Shown here in pieces: positions 34,951 to 45,980 of a DNA stretch of 64,000 bases. The position numbers and the translations under genes are program-made. The stretch is from positions 186,001 through 250,000 of the forward strand of contig JAOWBW010000565.1 of assembly GCA_026119855.1 (NCBI GenBank), written 5' to 3'. Origin of the DNA: Campanula takesimana. Lineage: Eukaryota; Streptophyta; Magnoliopsida; Asterales; Campanulaceae. Below the pieces are notes generated by a model, which worked only from the letters and a program-made list of their open reading frames with translations, did no database searches and was not told the DNA's origin. Within the stretch, counting starts at the first letter, position 1. Each line of letters starts with the position of its first letter.

Positions 34951-36303
34951 ATGGCAAACTCAAAACCTATGGCAACTGCAAACTACACTCACGTTCCGGT
35001 CTTTGATGAAGATCATTTTGATGTGTGGAAATTCAGCATATTGACCCATCTCAACTCAATCGACGAAAGGCTCCATGACACCGTAGTTTATGGTCCTTAC
35101 ATTCCAGTTAAAGAGAATCCAAATCCACGCACCAACGCTGCTCAACCTACAGTTCTGAAACCGAAAGAAGAATGGACTGAGGAAGAAACAAGAAGAGATG
35201 CAAATGATGGGAAAGCTAGAAACATTCTCCTAAGCACCCTAAGCACGGCTATGAAACAACAAGTCATGCATTGTGCTACTGCTAATGAGCTATGGGATGC
35301 CATTGAAGAGCATATAGAAGGAGATACCGTTTGCAAGGAGAACAAGAGATACGAAGTACAAAAGAGATTCAACAATTTCTCTCAACTCCCCGGAGAAACC
35401 TTAAGACAAACTTATGAACGCTTTTGTGAAATTATCAATCTATGTATTTCACTTGGCATGAAGTTTTCGAACAAAGATTTGAATGTCAATTTTCTCCAAG
35501 CTTTTGGATCAAGATACCTACATAAATCTAGCGCTCTTGAAGATGCTGGAACTTTGGATGATTGGACTTTAAGGAACCTTTATGCTAATCTCAAAGTTTA
35601 TGAGCTCAAACTTCAGCGAATTAGTGAAACTGAAGGAAAATCAAAATCTGTTGCAATGGTGGCGCATAGAGAGGAAGCCCAACCTCCTGCGCCTATTCAG
35701 AAAGAGAAAAATTCCGATCCCAAAATTTCTACTTCTGAGCTATTGGACATGGACGATGAAGACTTCGCTTTATTTGTGAAGAGATTCCAGAAGTTCAGAA
35801 CATTCACCAAGCCCGGCTCAACCAGCAAATATCAAGGATCTACCAGCAAAGCTCCTTCAAAGTTCATAAGGAGCAATAATTCTAAAAGAAAAGAAGACCT
35901 TGTTTGTTTTAATTGCAGGAAACCCGGACACTTTGCATCGAGCTGCCCAATTCCCAAGTTCTAGTATATGCAAAAGAAGAGCAGCCATACTCCTAAATTC
36001 ACTCCCAAGTTCACTCATCATAAGAGAATGGTTGCTGAAGAAGAAGCACCAGCAAATGAGCACAACACGTGGATGAAACAGACTCCGATGAGAGCGATGA
36101 AGACTCCGATGATGGACTCGTTTGTTTTGTTGCAAAAGATGAAGATGATGTTGAAATTAATGACTATGACTCCGATGACTTTTCAAAGGATGTTCCCGAT
36201 ATGAAAAACTTGAACAAACCAGTCAAGAAATCTGCTAGTCACCCTGAGGCGAAAAAGAAGAAAGGACCAACCATCAGTGAGCTAATTGAACAAGGATGTC
36301 TTA
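34951..36303 (+). pseudogene. Sirevirus gag of element D, N-terminal part
   Basis: MANSKPMATANYTHVPVFDE starts a UBN2-type capsid domain (ELWDAIEEHIEGD) with zinc knuckle CFNCRKPGHFASSC near 35905. An in-frame TAG follows PIPKF at 35962-35964, where B has a Glu codon. A one-base shift near 36070 moves the acidic DSDESDEDSDD stretch to the next frame. The ORF is then cut by element C at 36304, with tctta duplicated. Confidence 0.88.
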
Positions 36304-37831
36304 TGTTGGGTTTCCAAGTAACATGCGCAGCGGAATTAAGCAATTAAAATTTTAAGAAAACCCAAAGCCATAGATCCGTTCATATGATTAAATCAAATAC
36401 AACACAATGAATAAAGGAAAAACTAACCCTTGATGATTTTGATCTCTAGCTTTTGAACTTGGTGGAGATTTTGAAACTTGATCAGGAACGCGAACCTTGA
36501 AGATGATGAGCTTCACCCTCTAGCGGTATCCACACCACGAACGAATATCAAGCAACTTCTTGATCTTGGTTGCTAGACCAAATTGTGAAACACACTTTCA
36601 CAATTGCAAGAACTATATGGAATTATGAATATTCTTGTTCTTCACTTTTGGGATCTTAGAACAAGAAAAATAACCTCTCAAAACCTTATGGAGGCACTCA
36701 CAATAATCTTGCTAATGGCTGTAAAAAGGATCCTTAAATAGGTCCTAATCCTTAACCCTTAAGGACTTAAGAAACCTAAATCCCGTCACCAAATTAGGCA
36801 ACAAAATATTCTGGCCGACATGACTGGCACGGTCGTGCCCAGAATCTGGCACGGCCGTGCCATCTAGCCCGCGTGAATTTCAGCCGCCCATCTTGGCACG
36901 GTCGTGCTTGTTAATTGGCACGGTCGTGCCAAATGTGCCGAGAGGTTGCCTTGGTGAAATTTTGGCACGACCGTGCCACTTAAAGCGCACGACCGTGCCA
37001 GAGCCAAAAAGCTGATATTTTCCAAAATTCCAATTTAGTCCTTTACGATTCGTTCTATTTGTGTGTGACCCTCTAGGATTACACTAAGTTGGCAATGGGC
37101 TCAAATATGAACTCATAAGATATGATTAGGTTCTAGAAAACCGTCATATCTATCCAAATAGTGTAACTAGATACAATTTCGCATTCCTTTAGAATATGTC
37201 ACAATCCCTTTGTCCACGATGTCATTGAACACAAGCCATGGTCAAACAGTCAACTTGTTTTGTTCAATACTTTCTCGATTCCGAATATGTTGATAATTCA
37301 AATGCTATTGATCCAATCAATCCATTTGAGTCCGGCCGAACATTTCATCAACATCATTCCTTCGAGGGGCCCAAGCTTGACATCTCTCCGTGGAGGGACA
37401 AATCCATTTAGCTTATTATTCTTCCCAACGGGAATCCGATTATGCCAATCATACCCTTTATAACTACCGTGTTAAGGTAGCGTTTGAATATGTCAAACAC
37501 AATGTTCATCAAGTGGAAGACTATAATAACTTCATGTCTAAGGATTCAATTGACATAACTAATATGAGATATATGTTCGACATAGACCATGACATAAATC
37601 TCATACAGCGGGTCATGTCCAGTACCTTGTTCCAAACAAGTACCCATAAATCTAACATGATCATCCCATGATCATTTAGCCTTTATACTAGTGCTCAACA
37701 AGTACTAGGGACGGAGATTATTATAAGTAAACATGAACAACAATAATAATCAAAACATCTCTTTATTGATATGAAATAAATGATAACAATTACAACGTTT
37801 ATTAAACGTGCCTAGGGCACCACTACCAACA
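36304..37831 (-). repeat. 3' LTR of element C
   Basis: TGTTGGGTTTCC...CTACCAACA. Carries GGCACG/CGTGCC palindromic sites at 36826-37003. Confidence 0.93.
36826..37003. repeat. Palindromic GGCACGnnCGTGCC array in LTR of C
   Basis: Six imperfect copies of GGCACGGTCGTGCC, GGCACGGCCGTGCC or GGCACGACCGTGCC in 180 bases, each an inverted repeat around two central bases. Repeated at 43839-44014 in the other LTR, and present in degraded form in element A. Confidence 0.9.
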
Positions 37832-37845
37832 ATCTCCCACTTGCC

Positions 37846-40800
37846 CTAGGCCCAATCTCCCATGTATCTAATACCCATGGACCTAACATGACCATCATGT
37901 TTGCCTTGTGGAAGTCCCTTTGTTAGCGGGTCCGCAACATTGTCATCAGTAGGTACTCTGCATATATTTACGTCTCCTCTATCAACGATCTCTCGAATGA
38001 TATGAAAACGCCTAAGTATGTGTTTGGATTTCTGATGTGCTCTTGGTTCCTTTGCTTGAGCAATAGCACCATTATTATCGCAATAAAGGTCTATTGGATT
38101 AGCAATACTAGGAACCACTTCAAGTTCAGTTATGAACTTCTTAATCCAAACAGCTTCCTTTGCAGCATCTGATGCAGCAATATACTCAGCTTCTGTTGTA
38201 GAATCAGCGGTTGTACTTTGCTTGGAACTCTTCCAGCTTACAGCTCCACCATTTAACATAAACACAAAACCCGATTGCGACCGTCTATCATCTTTATCGG
38301 TTTGGAAGCTTGCATCCGTGTAAGCATTTACAACGAGATCATCTTCCATTCCTCCATTGACCAAAAACGAGTCTTTAGTCCTTCTCAAGTACTTAAGAAT
38401 CGCTTTTACGGCTATCTAGTGATTTTCGCCAGGGTCGGATTGATATCTACTTGTCATGCTCAAAGCATAAGATACATCCGGCCTAGTACAAATCATGGCA
38501 TACATGATGGACCCAATTGCCGAAGCATATGGAACATCATTCATTTTCTCACGCTCATCTTTTGTCTTAGGACATTGAGTCTTGCTTAGAGAAACTCCAT
38601 GTAACACGGGCAAGGTTCCTCTCTTAGAATTTTCCATACGGAATCTTCTAATGACCTTGTCAATGTATGTACTTTGGCTTAAACCAAGTAGCCTCCTTGA
38701 TCTATCTCTATAGATCTTAATGCCAAGAATATATGCGGCTTCACCCATATCTTTCATTGCGAAGCACTTTCCTAACCAAGTCTTCACAGACTGAAGTGTA
38801 GGAATGTCGTTTCCAATGAGTAATATGTCATCCACGTATAAAATAAGGAATAGCACTATGCTCCCACTAATCTTCTTGTATACACAAGGCTCATCTTCGT
38901 TCTTGATGAAGCCAAACTCTTTGACCGATTCATCAAAACGGAGATTCCAACTCCTTGAAGCTTGCTTCAATCCATAGATGGATCTTTGCAATTTGCATAC
39001 CTTAGAATCTTGTTCAAAACCTTCTGGTTGTGTCATATACACATCCTCTTGGAGTTTTCCATTTAGGAAAGCGGTTTTGACGTGCATCTGCCATATTTCA
39101 TAGTCATGATATGCGGAAATGGCAAGCAAAATTCTTATAGACTTGATCATTGCTACGGGTGAAAAGGTCTCATCATAGTCAATACCATGAACTTGCCTAT
39201 AACCTTTCGCTACAAGCCTAGCTTTGTAAGTATGCACCTTCCCATCCATGTCAGTCTTTTTCTTGAAGACCCATTTGCATCCTATGGTTTTTACACCTTC
39301 GGGCGCATCAATCAAATTCCAAACTTGATTGTCTTGCATGGATTGCAATTCGGATTCCATGGCTCCAAGCCACTTGTCCGAATCAGGAGAGGACATCGCC
39401 TATTGGTAGGTTGACGGTTCATCATTCTCAATGATTTCTACCTCATTACTATCCGTTACGAGAAATCCATATCTCTCGGGCTCGGATCGTAACCTACTAG
39501 ATCTGTGAGATGCTTGTGTATTTTGAACAGGTTCCATAACTCCTTGTGGTTCTTGTTCTTGTTCCACTATTGGTTCAATGTTATTTTCTGGGTCTCGAAT
39601 TTCTTCAAGATTTATTTTACTCCCACTGATTTCTTTGGAGAGAAACTCTTTCTCTAGAAAGACACCAGTTCGGGCAACAAACACTTTGTTGTCCTCTCGG
39701 TTGTAAAAGTAATATCCTTTAGTTTCCTTAGGATATCCCACGAAAATACATTTATCAGATTTGTGTGCTAGTTTGTCAGAGATAAGTCTCTTGACATAAA
39801 CTTCGCAACCCCAAACCCTCATGAAAGATAAACTAGGTTTCTTTCCACTCCACATCTCATATGGAGTCTTTGGAACCGATTTAGTTGGAACTTGATTTAG
39901 TGTGAAAGCAGCGGTTTCTAGGGCGTAACCCCAAAAGGATATTGGAAGATCAACTTGACTCATCATTGATCGAACCATGTCTAACAAAGTCCGATTTCTC
40001 CTCTCCGACACACCATTCCATTGTGGTGTTCCGGGCGGAGTCAATTGTGAAACTATTCCACAATTCTTTAGATGATCATCAAATTCTTGGCTCAAGTATT
40101 CACCACCTCGATCTGATCGAAGTGCCTTTATACTTTTGCCAAGTTGTTTTTCTACTTCATTTTGAAATATTCTAAATATCTCGAATGCTTCACTTTTATG
40201 TTTCATTAGGTAAACATACCCAAATCTACTATAATCATCAGTGAAGGTTATGAAGTATTGAAATCCTCCCCTAGCATTGCTACTTAATGGTCCGCATACA
40301 TCGGAATGTATCAACCCCAATAAGTCGCTTGCCCTCTCACCCAGCTTGGTAAAAGTTGTCTTAGTCATTTTTCCAAGAAGACACGACTCACAAGTGTCAT
40401 ATGACTCTAAGTCACATGAACCCAAAAGTACGTCCCCATGGAGTTTTGAGATACGCTTCTCATTAATATGACCAAGACGGCAATGCCATAAATTAGTATG
40501 ATTTACATCATTAGGTTTAGATTTCTTATTTACATGATAGACATTATTTTCATTCTTGACATCCAAGATATAAAGGCCATTAAATGAATTAGCAATACCA
40601 TAAAGCACATCATTTAAATAAATAGAAAATTTCTTATTCTCAATAAGAAACTTAAAACCTTCATTATCCAAACAAGAAATTGAAATAATATTTCTGCTTA
40701 AATCCGGAACATAATAACAATTGTTCAAAACAAGAATTAATCCGGAAGGTAAAGTGACTTCATAAGTCCCTACGGCTAATGCAGCAACTCTTGCTCCATT

Positions 40801-41802
40801 CCCCACGCGTAGATCTACTTCACCTTCTTTAAGCAGTCTCCTATTCTTTAGTCCCTGCACATTTAGACAAATGTGAGAACCACATCTGGTATCCAATACC
40901 CAAGAATCAGTGGTAGAAAAGAGAATATCTATCATATAGATACCTGAAGTCGACGCAGCCTTGCTGCTCTTCTTCTTCTTTTGCTCTTCCAAGAAAGCCT
41001 TGCAATTACGTTTACAATGACCAATTTCTTGACAATGGAAACAAATTGCATCCTTTTGTGAATCAGGTTTTGCCTCAGAAGCCTTGGCAACCTTTGCCTT
41101 GCTTATCTTGGGTTTGACAACCTTTGCCTTACCCTTTCCTTTGGCATTAGCCTTCTTCCCATCATGAACTAAAAGCACAGGAGAACCTTTCTCCACAATT
41201 TTCATCTCTGCAGTTTTAAGCATCCCATGCAACTCAGAGAGATTCTTATCCATTCCATGCATGTTATAATTCATCACAAACTGATTATAACTTTTAGGCA
41301 ATGAATTAAGAATGAGATCCGTGGCTAACTCCAATGGGATTGGATAGCTAAGTTTCTCAAGGTGCTCTACATAACCTTTCATTTTAAGAAAGTGAGGACT
41401 CACTTGTTGTCCTTCATTCATCTTACAAGTAGTGAATGCAACAATGGTCTTGTACCTCTCTTGCCTAGCTTGCTCTTGAAACATGGTTCTCAACTCCACG
41501 CCTATCTCATAGGCTTCCAAATGTTCCAAACTTTGTTGGAGTTTTGAACACATAGCAGCAAGCATGAGACAACTTACATCTCTAGAATCATTACGATGTT
41601 TCTTGTAATTGTCTCTTTCTGCCCTAGGGGCAGTAGGCGGTGGTTCAGCAGGGAGAGGCCCATCGAGAATGTACAACTTATCTTCTTGCCTAAGAACGAT
41701 TCTTATGCTACGGATCCAATCCATAAAGTTAGTACCATTCTCTTCGAGCTTATCCTTCTCAAGGATCGATCGCAACGACATTGATTGAGTGTTATTAGTC
41801 AT
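37846..41802 (-). pseudogene. Copia gag-pol polyprotein of element C
   Basis: A single frame from MTNNTQSMSLRSILEKDKLE (41802) to GDWA and TAG at 37846. Order: UBN2 gag, zinc knuckle CFHCQEIGHCKRNC (about 41040), protease at WVLDTRCGSHIC (about 40900), pre-integrase (LWHCRLGHINE), integrase D/D/E (HSDVCGP, RSDRGGEY, NGVSERRN), RT with YVDD (about 38830) and RNase H (AYTDASFQTD, TTEAEYIAA). Defects: TAG at 39400-39402 where a sense codon should link YQ and AMSSP, TAG at 38416-38418 before IAVKAILKYL, and Arg in place of the Gly in the protease DTG triad. All else is in frame. Confidence 0.92.
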
Positions 41803-43303
41803 TATCTACAAATATGCAAAATTTCCAAAATTTAATAAGTACTAATTTTTCATTAAAGAAATAAACAATGTATTTTTCCAAAAATACTCCCACTAAATTA
41901 CATAACCTTCTTATACATCCAATGTATAATATAATTTAAATGGGTTAAGATCCAACATTAATTTAATTTCAAGTCCGCTAAGGCGGATTACACAAAATCA
42001 AACTAATTAGGTAGACAACTCTTGTCAATCATATCTCATATGACTCTTAGTTCCTTTTATGAGATTCTTTAAGAAATCCAATTTCAAAAAGCATGTTAAA
42101 CCTCATCTTTGCCTAGGCCCAAAACTGTTTTGACGCCCAATTAAGTCTAACCATTTTAAATGCATAGTTAATGTGTCCCGCTAGGGCGTGCCCACATTAT
42201 CTATCTTGCTCATACATAAATAAATTTAAAGCACCTCGCTAGGGAGAATCTACATTAAAATCACTCATGTACTAACAATTGTTTTAATCATGGCATGGGA
42301 ATAAAAGACTTAAAACTTTCTTTGAAGGTTCATCACATATAGCATATAACACATTTATGAGCACATAATATAAACATGTTACACATCAAGTTTAGCCACT
42401 AAATTAATCTCCATTAATTTAAGCATAATATTTATGTGTCATTAGTTTCTCTATAATTATGAGGATGAGACTATTTGAACTTTGGTTATCATCTCCAAAT
42501 CAAGACAACAAGAAGTGCGACCGAAACTAAGCCATATGGCATCCACAATTCCGCACTAATTCAAGAAACCAAGAAAGTAGTCCATGTGGCCGAAACTAAG
42601 CAATAGATGGTCTCGATGAACGTAGGCCAATTGCATTCACAATTCCACATGGATCTCCAATCTTTGAATCAAGAACTTTCTTTCTTAATTTTAGCAATTA
42701 TGAACTCTTTATAATTCTAACTTCGTTTTATCTTTGAAACTTCGATTGCGATCAAGTTTGGGAAACACAATCTCGATGAACGTAGATTAGCCATCCAAAC
42801 CTTGAACCAATCTTAGACTCACAAGATTAAAACAAATAGGAAATTTAAACCCAAAATCCACATCCAAGACCCAAGCCCTACCCTGCGCCAAACCCTAGGT
42901 CCGGCCGGGTCAAGGTATGGGTCCGGTCGGACCCTTCCGAAAATCAAAATTTTAAAGTTCCAAAATTTGTCTCAAAATTGTTTTTCCCGATTCAATAAGG
43001 ATTTGGTGTTCTTGGTGATCCAATCACCATGATCAACAAAATCTTGAATAAACAATTTATTCTTGAATCCCTAGAATATCAAAACTTTGATCCAATCAAA
43101 AATTGATAATCCAAACAATTTTAAATCCACCATAATTTTTATTGCGATTGAATAGTGCGATTAAAGTTTCTAAAACAATAAACCACATAAAATCACAAAA
43201 CACATAAACATCATATAATCCAATATTTATATCATGCTTGGCACATAAACAATTTATATACACACAACATGATCCAAGTATTGAATTAATCAACATGAAC
43301 GGG
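41803..43303 (-). other. Long untranslated leader of element C
   Basis: About 1.5 kb between PBS and gag ATG without ORF. Contains two copies of a block with CTTAGTTTCGGCC and GTGGATGC (42516-42557, 42581-42652, sense minus), also found twice in element A, and a CG-rich spot (gtccggccgggtcaa) at 42900. Confidence 0.7.
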
Positions 43304-43316
43304 GCTCTGATACCAC

Positions 43317-44844
43317 TGTTGGGTTTCCAAGTAACATGCGCAGCGGAATTAAGCAATTAAAATTTTAAGAAAACCCAAAGCCATAGATCCGTTCATATGA
43401 TTAAATCAAATACAACACAATGAATAAAGGAAAAACTAACCCTTGATGATTTTGATCTCTAGCTTTTGAACTTGGTGGAGATTTTGAAACTTGATCAGGA
43501 ACGCGAACCTTGAAGATGATGAGCTTCACCCTCTAGCGGTATCCACACCACGAACGAATATCAAGCAACTTCTTGATCTTGGTTGCTAGACCAAATTGTG
43601 AAACACACTTTCACAATTGCAAGAACTATATGGAATTATGAATATTCTTGTTCTTCACTTTTGGGATCTTAGAACAAGAAAAATAACCTCTCAAAACCTT
43701 ATGGAGGCACTCACAATAATCTTGCTAATGGCTGTAAAAAGGATCCTTAAATAGGTCCTAATCCTTAACCCTTAAGGACTTAGGAAACCTAAATCCCGTC
43801 ACCAAATTAGGCAACAAAATATTCTGGCCGACATGACTGGCACGGTCGTGCTCACAATCTGGCACGGCCGTGCCATCTAGCCCGCGTGAATTTCAGCCGC
43901 CCATCTTGGCACGGTCGTGCTTGTTAATTGGCACGGTCGTGCCAAATGTGCCGAGAGGTTGCCTTGGTGAAATTTTGGCACGACCGTGCCACTTAAAGCG
44001 CACGATCGTGCCAGAGCCAAAAAGCTGATATTTTCCAAAATTCCAATTTAGTCCTTTACGATTCGTTCTATTTGTGTGTGACCCTCTAGGATTACACTAA
44101 GTTGGCAATGTGCTCAAATATGAACCCATAAGATATGATTAGGTTCTAGCAAACCGTCATATCTATCCAAATAGTGTAACTAGATACAATTTCGCATTCC
44201 TTTAGAATATGTCACAATCCCTTTGTCCACGATGTCATTGAACACAAGTCATGGTCAAACAGTCAACTTGTTTTGTTCAATACTTTCTCGATTCCGAATA
44301 TGTTGATAATTCAAATGCTATTGATCCAATCAATCCATTTGAGTCCGGCCGAACATTTCATCAATATCATTCCTTCGAGGGGCCCAAGCTTGACATCTCT
44401 CCGTGGAGGGACAAATCCATTTAGCTTATTATTCTTCCCAACGGGAATCCGATTATGCCAATCATACCCTTTATAACTACCGTGTTAAGGTAGCGTTTGA
44501 ATATGTCAAACACAATGTTCATCAAGTGGAAGACTATAATAACTTCATGTCTAAGGATTCAATTGACATAACTAATATGAGATATATGTTCGACATAGAC
44601 CATGACATAAATCTCATACAACGGGTCATGTCCAGTACCTTGTTCCAAACAAGTACCCATAAATCTAACATGATCATCCCATGATCATTTAGCCTTTATA
44701 CTAGTGCTCAACAAGTACTAGGGACGGATATTATTATAAGTAAACATGAACAACAATAATAATCAAAACATCTCTTTATTGATATGAAATAAATGATAAC
44801 AATTACAACGTTTATTAAACGTGCCTAGGGCACCACTACCAACA
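43317..44844 (-). repeat. 5' LTR of element C
   Basis: Nearly identical to 36304-37831. The open frames of 67 and 93 codons seen in both LTRs are not genes. Confidence 0.93.
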
Positions 44845-44849
44845 TCTTA

Positions 44850-45916
44850 CTCCAGCTCAAAGCGATGATGGATTATTGTTTTCCCGATGTGATCTAAGTG
44901 CAAGGAACAAGCTAAGAAAGGGAACTTACATCAGACCACAAGTTGAACCAGCTGCACCAATTCCTAAAATCAACGATGATGAAATTGTTGATGAACAAGA
45001 AAAGTTATTAAAAAAGGCTGAAAAGGTAATCAGTAGATTTGATAATATGAAGGAAGCTTTAGCACTATAATGTGATGAAATTTCCCAGCTTAAGACCGAG
45101 AAAACTGTTCTAAAATCTGAACTCACCCTCTATAAGGAGCAGATAAAGAGCATGACTCCTCTTACTGTTAAAAACACTTTTCTAACTGAACAGAACTCAC
45201 TTCTTAAAGTTCAAAACGATGAATTGGTCGCTCAAATTACTGATCTCAAAAAGATTACAAATGAGTGGTCCAATTCTCGTGTCACTATGGACAATATTTT
45301 TGAGTCCCAAAAAGCCAGTGGTGATAAAAGTGGCTTGGGATTCTCATCAACTAGTGACAACTTTAAGTGTGATGTCTGTGCTGAAAGAGAGAGTGAATTT
45401 ACAAAACAGCAAACTTTTGAAATTCCCAAGGAAAAACATTCTAATTCAATGGGAAAAGGATAGGAAAAATTCAAGAGACAAACATTCCATTATGTCTACC
45501 CAACGAAGCAATTTGGGAAAGCTAATGGGAAAGATATAGCTATAGATGAATCATCCTCTAGCAAAATCCCTCTTGAAACAAAGCGAGCTCCTTCTCCGAG
45601 TGCTCATTATGCGCCTAAGAGCCACGCGCCTCATCGCCGTGCGCCTCCTAGCCCTATGCGCCCTCCTAGATCACGCGCTCCAAAATTTCAAAAGAAGGAT
45701 TTTGTTAAGGCCAGTCCATCTGACCCAAAGAAGAATGCCATCCCAAAGAAAAGTAAAGAGTTTGTAAAAACTCATGTGATTGGTGGCTTTCAACATTGTT
45801 CTATTTGTGATTGTTTAGGATATAAGGCCGTGGAATGCCTTTTACGATTCACTCCCAATGCCAAAGGACGTAAAAATCCTAAGGTCAAGCAAGAGTGGGT
45901 CGTCAAAAGTTGCTAA
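44850..45916 (+). pseudogene. Sirevirus gag of element D, C-terminal part
   Basis: Continues the gag after element C: LLFSRCDLSA, a coiled-coil stretch (EISQLKTEKT, LKSELTLYKEQIKS), a CDVCAERE motif and a linker very rich in Ala-Pro dipeptides coded by gcgcc (45600-45690). A second zinc-knuckle-like motif, CSICDCLGYKAVEC, lost its His to Tyr. It ends in VVKSC and TAA at 45914. In-frame stops at about 45068 and 45462. Confidence 0.85.
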
Positions 45917-45980
45917 CTCTAGGACCCAAAAGGAATAAAAGGGACCTGCTTAAATGTCTATATTTCAGGTTCTTTGTTTC

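Larger units (their letters stand above)
36304..44844 (-). mobile_element. Copia element C, complete with both LTRs
   Basis: 8,541 bases between tctta duplications (36299-36303, 44845-44849). In sense (minus): 5' LTR 44844-43317, PBS TGGTATCAGAGC 43315-43304, a leader of about 1.5 kb, one gag-pol frame 41802-37846, polypurine tract AAGTGGGAGAT (37843-37832) and 3' LTR 37831-36304. The two 1,528-base LTRs have about ten visible differences, so this is among the youngest insertions. It is smaller than B and D and has no env-like ORF. Confidence 0.93.

Noticed and set aside
37390..37671. Identical 93-codon frames at 37390 and 44403
   Set aside because: They are the same LTR sequence of element C, antisense to its transcript, with no protein similarity.
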